Source: Lachnospira multipara LB2003
GTDB lineage: Bacteria; Bacillota; Clostridia; Lachnospirales; Lachnospiraceae
Length of the DNA stretch: 64,000 nucleotides
Direction: 5' to 3'
Assembly (NCBI RefSeq): GCF_000702205.1
Contig: NZ_JNKW01000011.1
Coordinates: 29,345-93,344, forward strand
Shown: positions 9,649 to 19,438 of the stretch, in pieces
Position numbering within the stretch: position 1 is the first letter of the stretch
Layout: every line of letters starts with the position of its first letter
Notes under the pieces: generated by a model
What the model saw: only the letters and a program-made list of their open reading frames with translations
Databases searched by the model: none
What the model was told of the DNA's origin: nothing
Position numbers and translations under genes: made by a program

Positions 9649-10578
9649 ATGAAAATTTCAGTAGCAATGGCTTCTTATAACGGAGCCGATTTTATACTTG
9701 AACAATTAGACTCAATTATAAATCAAACTAGAAAAGTTGATGAAATCATTATTTGCGATGATGGTTCTAGTGATAATACCTTTGATGTAGTAACAGATTA
9801 CATTAAAAATAATCAGTTAGAAAATCTAATCACTCTAGTTAAAAATGAGAAGAACCTAGGATATGCATCAAATTTTTTTAAGGCAATTAGCATGACTACA
9901 GGAGATTACATCTTCTTTAGTGATCAGGATGATATCTGGGTTAAGGATAAGGTTTCTAACATGATAGAGGTTATGGAAGGCAATGAAAAAATTGACCTTC
10001 TATGCTCTGAATTTGAGACTTTTATCTCATCTGATGATGCACCAAGACCATCTCATGAGGCTACCAAAAGCTTTACTAATAACAAGGAAACAGTGAAGCT
10101 TTCCTTTAATCCAAGCAATATATTTATTGGATGTGAAGGTTGCTGTATGTTAATTAGAAAGTCATTTTTTGATAAAGTAAAGGAATACTGGTATCCAGGT
10201 TTTGCACATGATGAGTTTTTCTGGAAAATGGCTCTTTGCCGTGACGGATTATATTTTTATCATGGTGTTACTCTAAGAAGACGACTACATTCTAATAATG
10301 TTACAATGCATAAAATGCGCGACCTAAATAAGCGTATTAAATTCTTAGAGGACCTTAAAAAAAGTCACGAGCAAACTCTTAAGTTTGTAAAGGATACAGA
10401 CAATGACATTAACAAAGTTATTTTACTTAAGAGAAATATTAAAGCAACAGCTCTTAGAATTGAGATTTTAAGAGATAAGAAACTATTAAACACAATTCCT
10501 CTTATTTTTAAATACAGGGATTGTTATCACAGTAGGAAATCCATACCTGTTGAATTAATGATGGGTATTAAAGGATAG
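9649..10578 (+). CDS. GT2-family glycosyltransferase (rhamnosyltransferase-like)
   Basis: 309 residues. Seen: ISVAMASYNGADFILEQLDSI, CDDGSSDNT, and FFSDQDDIW, the form of the DXD motif common in rhamnosyl- and related GT2 enzymes. It likely extends the EPS repeat unit in the cytoplasm. It starts three bases after the previous glycosyltransferase. The rhamnosyl assignment rests only on motif style. Confidence 0.88.
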   Translation: MKISVAMASYNGADFILEQLDSIINQTRKVDEIIICDDGSSDNTFDVVTDYIKNNQLENLITLVKNEKNLGYASNFFKAISMTTGDYIFFSDQDDIWVKDKVSNMIEVMEGNEKIDLLCSEFETFISSDDAPRPSHEATKSFTNNKETVKLSFNPSNIFIGCEGCCMLIRKSFFDKVKEYWYPGFAHDEFFWKMALCRDGLYFYHGVTLRRRLHSNNVTMHKMRDLNKRIKFLEDLKKSHEQTLKFVKDTDNDINKVILLKRNIKATALRIEILRDKKLLNTIPLIFKYRDCYHSRKSIPVELMMGIKG

Positions 10579-10595
10579 CCAAATTAGGGAGTAAT

Positions 10596-11999
10596 ATGGA
10601 AACTAATAAGAACTTTAACGCGCCTATTATTGGTAACGAACAAAAAAGTAAATATGTTAAAGATCAACGTGATGTTAAAATCTTTAGTTTTATATCATGG
10701 ATGTTTTTATTCTCGTTATATGTACTTCCTCAGTATTTTGGTGTACATATTGGAATCGATTTTACAATGCAGCGTATCTTCTTACTTATTATTCTTTTTG
10801 TAATCTTTACATCAAGGAATCATGTAAGAGCATACTTTGCCATGATTCCTACTATAAGGGGCTCGATTTTTATAGGATTATACCTTTTTGTAACTGCCTA
10901 TACACTTGTTCTTCGTGCTGATATAAGTGCTTTTATTAACCCATTCATTGAATTCTTGATTTTTTATACATTAATTTATTTAATCAGAGAATTCTATGGA
11001 GTAGAATATTGTTTTAAATGGATTGTTCGCTTTATCTACATCCTATTAATTATGGGTGTTATTGAATATATAAACGGAGAATCCTTATTTGCCAAATTAG
11101 AAACTCTAAAGGGTCTATATACTGGCGTATTCATTCGTTCCGGCAGTTATAGAATTATGGGACCTGCCATTCATTCACTTGGTTATGGTCTTATGCTTGT
11201 AACAATGACTCCTTTTGTATTATTTGATTATAAGAACAATGAAATCAATATTTTTGGAAGAAAATTTCTATTTTTCCTTTTAATAGTAAATGTCTTCCTA
11301 TGTGGTTCAAGATCAACACTATCAATATTTTTTGTAGAGGTTATTGTACTTTTCTTCTTCCAATCATCTGAAAGAAAGAAAAAGAACATCTCTATACTAA
11401 TACCAACTCTTATTGTCTTTACTTTACTTGTTATTCTTACTAAAAATCATGGTTTTGGCAGATATGTGTTATTACAGATTACAAGTATTATTGATGAGGC
11501 TTTTGGAACTAATTATTCCATTCAGTATGGCGCAGATCCAGCTCTTTTGCAGTCATCAAACTACAGAGCTCAGCTCTCATCTATTTTTAAACTTAGTTGG
11601 TTAAACCCATTAGTTGGTATAGGTCGTAAGCGTTCCTTTGCCGCAGAAATCAATGGGTCTTATGTTTACTCAGTAGATAATTATTATATCTGCGAATATA
11701 TTAGATATGCTTATCCAGGTCTTTTTAGCTACTTACTTATTATCTTCTCATTCCTAAAGGATATGATTGTAAAGATAGTTAAAACAAAGGATCCTTATTG
11801 CGTAGCATTATTTGTTGGTAGTGCCTGTGCATTTATTAACCTTTACTGGATTGATTCATTAATGAATCTAAAATATATCTATATACTTCTTGCTTTATTT
11901 GTATGCAGGGATTACTATAAGCATCAATTAAATGAAGCAACACCTAAAGAAGATGATAGCCAAAAATCAAAATATATTAAAAAATCTGTTTTAAGATAG
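10596..11999 (+). CDS. Wzy-like EPS polymerase (O-antigen ligase/polymerase family)
   Basis: 467 residues with about ten to twelve hydrophobic helices and one large outside loop, the topology of Wzy. A conserved short block GSRSTLSIFFVEV and a following loop around IGRKRSFAAEINGSY fit the Wzy_C/O-antigen ligase family. It should join flipped repeat units outside the membrane. Its neighbours are the glycosyltransferases before and a GT32 enzyme after it. It is the only polymerase-like gene in the locus. Confidence 0.82.
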   Translation: METNKNFNAPIIGNEQKSKYVKDQRDVKIFSFISWMFLFSLYVLPQYFGVHIGIDFTMQRIFLLIILFVIFTSRNHVRAYFAMIPTIRGSIFIGLYLFVTAYTLVLRADISAFINPFIEFLIFYTLIYLIREFYGVEYCFKWIVRFIYILLIMGVIEYINGESLFAKLETLKGLYTGVFIRSGSYRIMGPAIHSLGYGLMLVTMTPFVLFDYKNNEINIFGRKFLFFLLIVNVFLCGSRSTLSIFFVEVIVLFFFQSSERKKKNISILIPTLIVFTLLVILTKNHGFGRYVLLQITSIIDEAFGTNYSIQYGADPALLQSSNYRAQLSSIFKLSWLNPLVGIGRKRSFAAEINGSYVYSVDNYYICEYIRYAYPGLFSYLLIIFSFLKDMIVKIVKTKDPYCVALFVGSACAFINLYWIDSLMNLKYIYILLALFVCRDYYKHQLNEATPKEDDSQKSKYIKKSVLR

Positions 12000-12012
12000 C
12001 TGGGAGGAAAAA

Positions 12013-12855
12013 ATGAGTAATTTAGATACAATTCCTAAGAAAATACATTATTGTTGGTTTGGTGGCAAGCCACTACCTAAGGACTTACAAGACTGCCTTG
12101 ATACATGGAGTAAACTAGAGGGCTATGAAATCAAGCGTTGGGATGAATCAAATTGTTCTTTTGATGAGAACGAATTTGTTAGAAAAACCTATGCCGAAAA
12201 AAAGCTTGGCTTTATTGGTGATTACTATAGACTAAAGGCAGTTTATGAAGAGGGCGGTATATACCTTGATACTGACGTTAAGGTATATAAAAGCTTTGAT
12301 AAATTACTAAAGTATCCTTGCTTTATTAACTTCATCTTTGATGATTCAGTTGGTACAGCTATCATTGGTTCTAAGCCAGGAAATAAGTATATCAAAGACT
12401 TACTTGATATGTATGATAATACAGTATTTGGTAAGACTCCTAATGGTAAGCAACTAGACTATGTTGACGGAAAATACATAGCATATGGTTACCCAACAAG
12501 TAATTACTACCACACATACCACATTTTAAAAACATATCCAGAATTCAAGCTTAATAACAAATTCCAGGATATGAAGGATTTTGTAATTTTCCCTAAGGAA
12601 CTCTTTGAAATTGGTACACTTACAGGAAAGCACTATGCAATCCACTTAAATGCTGGTGAATGGAGAACTAAGGATGATAATGAGGGTAAGGGACTTAAGG
12701 CATCAATTAAGAATACTCTTAAGAAGCATCCTAAGATTTATGATAGAATACAGATTATGGTTAGAACAAAACGTTATAAGGAATTAAAGAAAAAAATTCC
12801 ATTCTACCCATACTATCTTGCACAAAAGAACAACACTAAATTACCTACTTTATAA
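12013..12855 (+). CDS. GT32-type glycosyltransferase (Gly_transf_sug, DXD motif)
   Basis: 280 residues. Seen: IPKKIHYCWFGGKPLP at the N-terminus and GGIYLDTDVKVYKSF, the DXD sugar-binding motif of mannosyl/galactosyl transferases related to the Och1 and TcdA/B catalytic folds. A basic C-terminus may bind the membrane. It probably decorates or extends the EPS repeat. Ribosome site GGGAGG precedes the ATG, 13 bases after the polymerase gene. Confidence 0.88.
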   Translation: MSNLDTIPKKIHYCWFGGKPLPKDLQDCLDTWSKLEGYEIKRWDESNCSFDENEFVRKTYAEKKLGFIGDYYRLKAVYEEGGIYLDTDVKVYKSFDKLLKYPCFINFIFDDSVGTAIIGSKPGNKYIKDLLDMYDNTVFGKTPNGKQLDYVDGKYIAYGYPTSNYYHTYHILKTYPEFKLNNKFQDMKDFVIFPKELFEIGTLTGKHYAIHLNAGEWRTKDDNEGKGLKASIKNTLKKHPKIYDRIQIMVRTKRYKELKKKIPFYPYYLAQKNNTKLPTL

Positions 12856-12874
12856 TTAAATTGGGAGGTCGCCT

Positions 12875-13573
12875 ATGAATACTAGCTTTAATGCTCAATT
12901 TACAACTCTTTTTCAAAGGATATTTAAAGAACAAACAAGCAACGTTTCATTTGGCAGGTTAATAATTGCTGTCCTTATATTAGCTGTTATTATTCACGCT
13001 ATCTGCATATACTTAAAAATAAAGCATATAAAGCTTATTAATCCATTAAAGGAATTCATAACTATATGCATTTGCGGTTATATCTGTGTGTTACTTAGCA
13101 TTACATTTTTTAACCGAGAGCCAGGCAGTAGAGGCGATATTAACCTTAGTTTAGAACTAACCTCTATACTTTTAAAGACTATTAAACAAAGCATTACTAG
13201 CGGTCAAATTTTAAAATTTACAGACCTGCTTTTCTTTAATCTTAGTATACAAGGTCAGTTAGGATTTTTTATTTACTACATCCTAAATATACTTTTATTT
13301 ATCCCTTGGGGATTTATATTAAGTTTTGCATACTATAAAGAAAATATGCTAAAACGCTTTTACATGCCAACTATTTATTCTATAATCACTAGTGGTTGTA
13401 TTGAAATAGGTCAGCTAATTACAAAGCGTGGCTACTTTGAAGTTGAAGATTTAATTACTAACATAGCAGGTGGCATAATTGGAGCAATTCTTGCAATTCT
13501 TATTATGTTAATAATTAGACTTGTCAAAAAAATATATAAATTAAATGGAGGAGAAAATGACAGTAAAATTTAA
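12875..13573 (+). CDS. VanZ-like membrane protein
   Basis: 232 residues, mostly membrane helices. Seen: TFFNREPGSRG, FFIYYILNILLFIPWGF and ITSGCIEIGQLITKRGYFEVEDLITNIAG, which match the VanZ-like family pattern (a short acidic D-x-x-x-N motif in the last helices). VanZ-like proteins are found in vancomycin resistance and many polysaccharide loci; molecular function is not established. The 3' end overlaps the next gene by 17 bases, implying translational coupling. Confidence 0.75.
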   Translation: MNTSFNAQFTTLFQRIFKEQTSNVSFGRLIIAVLILAVIIHAICIYLKIKHIKLINPLKEFITICICGYICVLLSITFFNREPGSRGDINLSLELTSILLKTIKQSITSGQILKFTDLLFFNLSIQGQLGFFIYYILNILLFIPWGFILSFAYYKENMLKRFYMPTIYSIITSGCIEIGQLITKRGYFEVEDLITNIAGGIIGAILAILIMLIIRLVKKIYKLNGGENDSKI

Positions 13574-15653
13574 AGCTAAGCTAAAATTAAAAGATAAGAT
13601 TGTCATAGGAATTGGCGTACTCATATGTTTATTACTTGTCATTATCATCGTTAGTGATAGAGCTAATCAAAGTAAAGAGCAGACTAAATTAAATGAGATG
13701 AATGAAGCTACAGATGAAGCTCAAAATAAAAACGTCACCCTAGATGATATCTACATAAACGAAGTTAATCAGACAGGTTATGTAGAACTATATAATTCAA
13801 GCAATGACAGTAAGAACTTATCTGGATTATCAATTTATTTAAATGATAACAAAATATATACTTTTTCAGATGGAGCTAAGATTTCAGGAAAGAGCTTATA
13901 TACTGTAGACACAGGCGTATCCCTTGGTGCGGATGCTCATTCAATTATCTCTATTGGTGATGATACTATGTCATCATATGATGGTTTTATTGGACGCTAC
14001 ATCTTAATTCCTCAGCTAAATGCTGGAGAAAGCTTTGGTTATACAGATACTTCCTTCACTGAAACAGCTCTTATGAGCCAATCAAAAAACGCAAATAATG
14101 TAAAGGCATCAACTAACGATTTTTCAAAAGACATTGCCTTTTCAACATATGGCGGTTTTTATGATTCTGAATTTACACTTAATTTAACAACAGCAGCTAA
14201 TAAGACAATTTATTACACAACTGATGGTAGTATCCCAACTAGCAATTCTACTAAATATGAAACAGGAATTCGAATAACTAATCTTAGCGGTTCAGATATT
14301 CCTCTTTCACTTGAAGTAGCAAAGCAAAATAATGATAACTATACTCCAACTAGCTCAAGCCGTGGTACGGTTATTCGCGCAATTGCTGTTGATGAAAATG
14401 GCAACTCATCAGCTGTATATACACAGACTTACTACATAGGTCAAAAACAAAGCAGTGATGTAAAAAATATACCATCAATTTCAATTACAATTGACCCTAA
14501 TGATTTTTCTAACTACTTTAATGGTATTTATGTTAAGGGTACAACTTATGAACAGGCAGTAGCAAGAGGCCAGTCTACATCTGAAGCTGCCAACTACTTT
14601 AATGGTGATAATAAAAACGTTACAGTAGAATTTTTTGAAAAGAGTAAAGATAAGACATACGAAGGTAATCTTAATCTTAGTATTGTTAATGACTATTCAA
14701 TTTCAAGCTCTCAAAAGAGTTTAATGTTAACATCAGCAGAAACTGTTAACTATCCAGGAAGCACAATTAATAACTTCTTTGATAATAGCAGCAATGCCTT
14801 AACAATAACAACTAATCTTACAGATAATACTTATAAAATCAGAGAATATCTAACATCTAAGTTATTAGCTAATAATAATGTAACAGATTATAACCTAACA
14901 CCGGTTACTGTATTTATTAATGGAGAATACTGGGGTCTTTACTGCCTTAGAGCTCCAATGAATGAAAGCTATATTGCTAAAAAATATAATTTAGATGAAA
15001 GTAATGTTGTAGTTTCAACATCAACAGGAGAAACTCCAAATGCTGATCATAATTCCTACGGCGCTGAATATTCTAGTTTAACAAGAAGAATTGGAATTAC
15101 AGATATGAGCGTAACAGAAAACTATAAAGAAGTTTGTGAAGAAATTGATATTGATAGCTATATTAACTTTATGGCAACTAACATATATTTAAGCAACGCA
15201 TATGTGGATTCTGATACTAAATATGTATGGAAGACAATTAATGCTGTTGATGATAACTATGGCAATGGAAAGTGGCATTACATCTACACTCCACTTGATG
15301 GCACAATTAACAATGACAACTCAGGCGGACTTGCAACACCTACAATTAATACTTACTTAATAAGTGCATATTCAGCAGACACAATGTTTACATCTTTACT
15401 TAATAATGCTGAATTTAAGGCAAAGCTTAATGATGCAATTAAGAATTTAGCTAATAACACATTTAATGAAGATAATGTAAAGACTAACCTTGATTTAATA
15501 TCTAATAGCCTAGAAAAACCAACAGATTACAGCTACAAGAGATTTATTTCAAGCTCATCAATATCTTCAAGCTATACAAGTCAAAAAGAAGTTATTACTG
15601 ATTTCTTTAAGGAAAGAGCTGAATATATTATAAAATATACAAGCGAATTATAA
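13557..15653 (+). CDS. CotH-like surface protein with lamin-tail-like and CHB_HEX_C domains
   Basis: 698 residues. One N-terminal membrane helix (about 15-35), then a lamin-tail-like domain (INEVNQTGYVELYNSS). Next is a chitobiase C-terminal-type domain (TIYYTTDGSIPTS, about 215-280), then a CotH-family region with INGEYWGLYCLRAPMNESY. CotH proteins are secreted atypical kinases. Here the usual YDFDxAFG-type metal site is replaced by YIYTPLDGTINN, so kinase activity is doubtful. ATG 13545 overlaps the ribosome site (GGAGG, 13547-13551); ATG 13557 is preferred. Rumen bacteria often carry CotH in surface assemblies. A role in anchoring or modifying the EPS is inference. Confidence 0.85.
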   Translation: MTVKFKAKLKLKDKIVIGIGVLICLLLVIIIVSDRANQSKEQTKLNEMNEATDEAQNKNVTLDDIYINEVNQTGYVELYNSSNDSKNLSGLSIYLNDNKIYTFSDGAKISGKSLYTVDTGVSLGADAHSIISIGDDTMSSYDGFIGRYILIPQLNAGESFGYTDTSFTETALMSQSKNANNVKASTNDFSKDIAFSTYGGFYDSEFTLNLTTAANKTIYYTTDGSIPTSNSTKYETGIRITNLSGSDIPLSLEVAKQNNDNYTPTSSSRGTVIRAIAVDENGNSSAVYTQTYYIGQKQSSDVKNIPSISITIDPNDFSNYFNGIYVKGTTYEQAVARGQSTSEAANYFNGDNKNVTVEFFEKSKDKTYEGNLNLSIVNDYSISSSQKSLMLTSAETVNYPGSTINNFFDNSSNALTITTNLTDNTYKIREYLTSKLLANNNVTDYNLTPVTVFINGEYWGLYCLRAPMNESYIAKKYNLDESNVVVSTSTGETPNADHNSYGAEYSSLTRRIGITDMSVTENYKEVCEEIDIDSYINFMATNIYLSNAYVDSDTKYVWKTINAVDDNYGNGKWHYIYTPLDGTINNDNSGGLATPTINTYLISAYSADTMFTSLLNNAEFKAKLNDAIKNLANNTFNEDNVKTNLDLISNSLEKPTDYSYKRFISSSSISSSYTSQKEVITDFFKERAEYIIKYTSEL

Positions 15654-15675
15654 TTTATGAAGGGGATTTATAATC

Positions 15676-16854
15676 ATGAATAACACAATTAATATTAATT
15701 TCTTACGAGATCTTATTCTTTCACAGCTACATAATGAAGAGATTAATAGTGTTCCAGAGGACGTTAACATCGATGATTTATGCAGATTAGCAAGCTTACA
15801 TCAAATGGAATATATCCTACTTGCACCATTACTTAAATTAGATATTGATAATGCTAAGAAGGAAAGTATCAGTGCAAGACTATCAAGGGATACATTTATT
15901 GACTTAGGTCAAAGACAACAAATTAAGAATATTACAACAACCTTTGAAAGTTACGGATTAGACTATCTTCTTATGAAGGGTTCTATCCTAAAGGAAGTTT
16001 ATCCAAAATCAGTTATGCGTCAAATGGGTGATATCGATTTAATGATTTATGACACAACAATGAATAGATCAAGAGAACTATTTAAATTCATGGGTTATAA
16101 TCTCGAACATTCAGTAAAGATACATGATGTCTATAAAAAAGAACCATTTTGGATAGTTGAAGCCCATTGGTCATTATTCGATAAAAACGTTGATAAGAAT
16201 ATTTACGATTATTATCAGGAAAGAAGGGCTACACTAAAGGAAGGCACAAAAGCAACTTATGAGCTTTCAATTGAAGATTTCTATGTATATATGATTGCAC
16301 ATATGGCAAAGCACTTCTATGAGAATGGATGTGGTATTAGAAACTTAGTAGATATTTATGTTTATCTTGAACACTATAAGAATCAGTTAAACTACGACAA
16401 GCTTGTAGCTGAACTTGAAAAATGTGGACTTTCAACCTTTGAATACCAGTCAAGACGACTAGCATATGACTGGTTAGAGAAAAAGGAACTTGATGAAATG
16501 GAATTAAGCCTATTCTATTTTATGCTAGATTGTGGTGTTTATGGTAAAGGAGAAAATGGTTTCTGGAGCCAATTTGCAAAACAAGCTAACGCAGACGAAT
16601 CAATAGATAAGGTTATAACTGGAAAGTGGTATTTATTCCCACCAATTAGTTATATGAAAGAATTCTACCCTAAAGTCGCTAAATACCCAATTCTTCTTCC
16701 ATGGTATTGGCTTGTTCGTGGTGTAAGAGGACTTACACATAAAGAACGAAGAAGACGTAGAGTAGAATTAACTAAGATAGACCAGACAGAAGCTAAGACT
16801 ATTGTAGACCTATATAAGAACATGGGACTAGATTTTACAAGAACAGAAGAATAA
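15676..16854 (+). CDS. Nucleotidyltransferase-family protein (NTP_transf_5 type), lasso/EPS locus
   Basis: 392 residues. Seen: LLMKGSILKEVYP and MGDIDLMIYD, the G-S and DxD elements of the nucleotidyltransferase superfold in the NTP_transf_5 family. Members of this family are common in Firmicutes lasso-peptide clusters next to HPr-kinase homologues, and may tailor the peptide by nucleotide transfer; the reaction is not established to my knowledge. It sits 22 bases after the CotH gene, so it is co-transcribed with the EPS genes, and it is separated from the other lasso genes by the flippase. The C-terminus is highly basic (HKERRRRRVEL). Confidence 0.82.
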   Translation: MNNTININFLRDLILSQLHNEEINSVPEDVNIDDLCRLASLHQMEYILLAPLLKLDIDNAKKESISARLSRDTFIDLGQRQQIKNITTTFESYGLDYLLMKGSILKEVYPKSVMRQMGDIDLMIYDTTMNRSRELFKFMGYNLEHSVKIHDVYKKEPFWIVEAHWSLFDKNVDKNIYDYYQERRATLKEGTKATYELSIEDFYVYMIAHMAKHFYENGCGIRNLVDIYVYLEHYKNQLNYDKLVAELEKCGLSTFEYQSRRLAYDWLEKKELDEMELSLFYFMLDCGVYGKGENGFWSQFAKQANADESIDKVITGKWYLFPPISYMKEFYPKVAKYPILLPWYWLVRGVRGLTHKERRRRRVELTKIDQTEAKTIVDLYKNMGLDFTRTEE

Positions 16855-16874
16855 ATTCAAATATAATTGGAGCG

Positions 16875-16912
16875 TTTAACTCAGTCGGAGCTTGTTCTCC
16901 GACTGAGTTAAA
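16875..16912. repeat. Dispersed perfect hairpin, copy 1
   Basis: A 16-bp perfect inverted repeat (TTTAACTCAGTCGGAG at 16875-16890, complement at 16897-16912) with loop CTTGTT. The core recurs at 57915-57944 with loop CTTGTA. It has no proper U-tract on either side, so it is not a classic terminator. It may be a small palindromic repeat family. Confidence 0.75.
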
Positions 16913-16947
16913 TCTTTCCAATTATTATTTTACAAATTGGAGGATTT

Positions 16948-18471
16948 ATGAGCGATAATAGTAGAACAAAACAATCAGCTAAAAATATGACCCTCGGGTT
17001 TTTATCACAATTTGTGACATTAGTGCTTAGTTTTGTATCAAGAACAGTTTTCATTAGATTTTTAGGAGCAGAATACTTAGGAATTAACAGTGTTTTCTCT
17101 GATGTATTAAATTTACTTTCCATGGCCGACTTAGGCTTTAATACAGCAATGGCTTACTCTTTTTACAAGCCCCTTGCTACAAAGGATGAGAAAAAACTGT
17201 CTGCCCTTATTACATTTTACAGCAATGTATACCGCGTAATTGCCGTAAGTATCACAGTAATTGGTGTAGCCCTTGTCCCTTTTTTAAGATACATTGTAAA
17301 AACTGAAAAGGACATACCAAACCTTGAAATTTACTACTTGTTCTCACTTGCAGGAGTTGTAATCTCATATTTATTTGTATATAAGACAACTATCCTAACA
17401 GCAGACCAGAGAGATTACGAACTAACATCAATTAACATATTTACAAACACTGGAAAAACCATACTTCAAATTATTTCTCTTATTCTATGGCACAATTATA
17501 TTCTATACCTTCTTATAGGTATAATTATGCAGCTTATTCGTAATTTAATTGCCACAAGAAAAGCAGAAAAACACTACCCATATATAAAAAATAAAGAACC
17601 ATTAGATAAAGACGAGAAAAAAGAGATCTATAAAAATATGAGATCTGTATTTATTTACAAAATAAGTAATACCTTATTTACAGGTACAGATAATATTATT
17701 ATTTCCTCAATTGTTGGTATTACAATTGTTGGTTATTACTCAAATTATCTTATGCTAAGTAAGAAATTACTTCTTGTAATCCAGATTGTATTCTCAGCAC
17801 TTACAGCAAGTGTTGGTAATGTAATAGCCAAGGAAAACCCTCAGAAAAGATACGAGGTATTTAATTCAATTCAATCCCTTGCCTTTACAGTAAGTGGGGT
17901 TATTACCTGCGGATTTTTACTAGTGGTTAACGATTTTATTACCGTTTGGCTAGGAAGTGAGTTTGTCCTTGATTTCCCAACAGTAATTGCAATTACACTA
18001 AACACTTATTTTTCTTGTATATTGCTTCCATTGTGGGTTTACAGAGATGCAACAGGTCTATACATGAAGACAAAATACATCTCCTTTGCAGGAGCCGTTC
18101 TAAATATAGTTCTTTCAATTGTACTTGGTTTGTGGCTTGGCCTTGCAGGTATTTTATTTGCAACAGTAATAGCACAGCTAAGCTCATATTTTGTATATGA
18201 ACCAGTTGTATTATTTAAGGATTTCTTTGAAAAAAAAGCAACAGAATACTACATAGCAATTGCTAAAAACCTAAGTATAGCTGTGGTTACATCCCTTGTT
18301 TTAGGCTATATTCTTAGATTCTTTACAGTTACTAATTGGATTAGCCTTATTATAGAAATTATATTTGTAGGACTAGTAGTTGCCCTAGTATATATATTCT
18401 TCTATAGAAAAACCGAAGGTTTTAAGATGCTTTCAAACAAAGTCTTACGCTTTTTTAAGAAGAATAAATAA
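16948..18471 (+). CDS. Wzx-like polysaccharide flippase
   Basis: 507 residues with 12-14 predicted membrane helices and the flippase-type N-terminus NMTLGFLSQFVTLVLSFVSR, then RFLGAEYLGINSVF and the LSMADLGFNTAMAYSFYKPLA stretch typical of MOP/Wzx proteins in Firmicutes. It should turn undecaprenyl-linked repeat units to the outer face for the Wzy-like polymerase. Ribosome site GGAGG is 6 bases before the ATG. It lies between two lasso-associated genes. Confidence 0.88.
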   Translation: MSDNSRTKQSAKNMTLGFLSQFVTLVLSFVSRTVFIRFLGAEYLGINSVFSDVLNLLSMADLGFNTAMAYSFYKPLATKDEKKLSALITFYSNVYRVIAVSITVIGVALVPFLRYIVKTEKDIPNLEIYYLFSLAGVVISYLFVYKTTILTADQRDYELTSINIFTNTGKTILQIISLILWHNYILYLLIGIIMQLIRNLIATRKAEKHYPYIKNKEPLDKDEKKEIYKNMRSVFIYKISNTLFTGTDNIIISSIVGITIVGYYSNYLMLSKKLLLVIQIVFSALTASVGNVIAKENPQKRYEVFNSIQSLAFTVSGVITCGFLLVVNDFITVWLGSEFVLDFPTVIAITLNTYFSCILLPLWVYRDATGLYMKTKYISFAGAVLNIVLSIVLGLWLGLAGILFATVIAQLSSYFVYEPVVLFKDFFEKKATEYYIAIAKNLSIAVVTSLVLGYILRFFTVTNWISLIIEIIFVGLVVALVYIFFYRKTEGFKMLSNKVLRFFKKNK

Positions 18472-18492
18472 AGTTTATTAATGGAGGATACA

Positions 18493-19416
18493 ATGTATTG
18501 GTATAAATTATATGGAAAAAACGTAATGTCTGAATTCGAACTTTATCAGTGCGTTACAATTGACCCCCTAACAAAGGAAGAAGCTGACATCATTATTACA
18601 AATGAAAACCTTCCTGAAGAAGTTTTAAACTCCCTTCCAAAGGATACAATGCTAGCTTCAAAAATCGACCGTAAATTCACTTACTTCACTAACACTTGGG
18701 GTTTATTTGGAATAAGAGATGGTAAATATATAACTGCTTATAAAAGGGAAGGTGCAACAGAAGAAAACCTTCATCCATTTATATTAGGTTACGCAATTGC
18801 CTTCCTTTTCTGGCAGAATAACATGCACTCAATACACTGTAGTTGCATAAGAATTAACGGAAAAGCCCTACTTTTCTCAGGAGTTAGTGGAAGTGGTAAA
18901 TCAACTCTTACAACTAAGTTCCTTGATGAACAAAATGCATCTTTAATCTCTGATGATGTAGTTGTGGTAAATATAGAAGATGGCAAGCTTTTAGCTTATC
19001 CTGCCTTCCCACAGCAAAAACTTTGCAGAGATGCTGTACAAAGAAACGGCAGAAATGAAGATGATTTAAGATATATCGATGAAACAAAGGATAAGTTTGC
19101 CCTAAATAGAAGCGAAGGTTTCCTTTTAGAACCAGCCGAATGCCTTGGAATGGTGGTATTAGACCATACTGATAAGGTAACTAATGTGGAATATGAAGCA
19201 ATTACAGGAAATGATAAGATTTCTGCAGTATATACTAACTGGTTTTTATTCCCTGCAATGCGCGAATTAAGCACAGATCTAATTGACTTCCAGAGAAGTT
19301 TACGTATTGCTTCAAAGCTTGATATTCTCCATATTACAAGACCAGATAATGTGGATAGTACTAGCGATCAGGTAAAAATTATAAACGACTTTTTTAAGTT
19401 AGGACTAGACTTATAA
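18493..19416 (+). CDS. HPr kinase-like lasso precursor kinase
   Basis: 307 residues related to HprK but lacking the N-terminal regulatory domain. P-loop GVSGSGKST is at about residues 130-138, followed by SLISDDVVVV, the acidic metal site. In paeninodin-type lasso clusters a homologue phosphorylates the C-terminal serine of the precursor (established for PadeK and ThcoK). Here the second precursor ends in Ser while the first and third do not. The in-frame ATG at 18481 overlaps the ribosome site (GGAGG, 18483-18487), so ATG 18493 is used. It lies 22 bases after the flippase and 22 before the cyclase. Confidence 0.87.
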   Translation: MYWYKLYGKNVMSEFELYQCVTIDPLTKEEADIIITNENLPEEVLNSLPKDTMLASKIDRKFTYFTNTWGLFGIRDGKYITAYKREGATEENLHPFILGYAIAFLFWQNNMHSIHCSCIRINGKALLFSGVSGSGKSTLTTKFLDEQNASLISDDVVVVNIEDGKLLAYPAFPQQKLCRDAVQRNGRNEDDLRYIDETKDKFALNRSEGFLLEPAECLGMVVLDHTDKVTNVEYEAITGNDKISAVYTNWFLFPAMRELSTDLIDFQRSLRIASKLDILHITRPDNVDSTSDQVKIINDFFKLGLDL

Positions 19417-19438
19417 GAAAGGAGTCTAATGGCAAGAT

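Noticed and set aside
16875..16912. Intrinsic terminator before the flippase
   Set aside because: The stem is strong but no U-tract follows on either strand.
18481..18492. Start of the kinase at ATG 18481
   Set aside because: This ATG overlaps the Shine-Dalgarno site; ATG 18493 has proper spacing.
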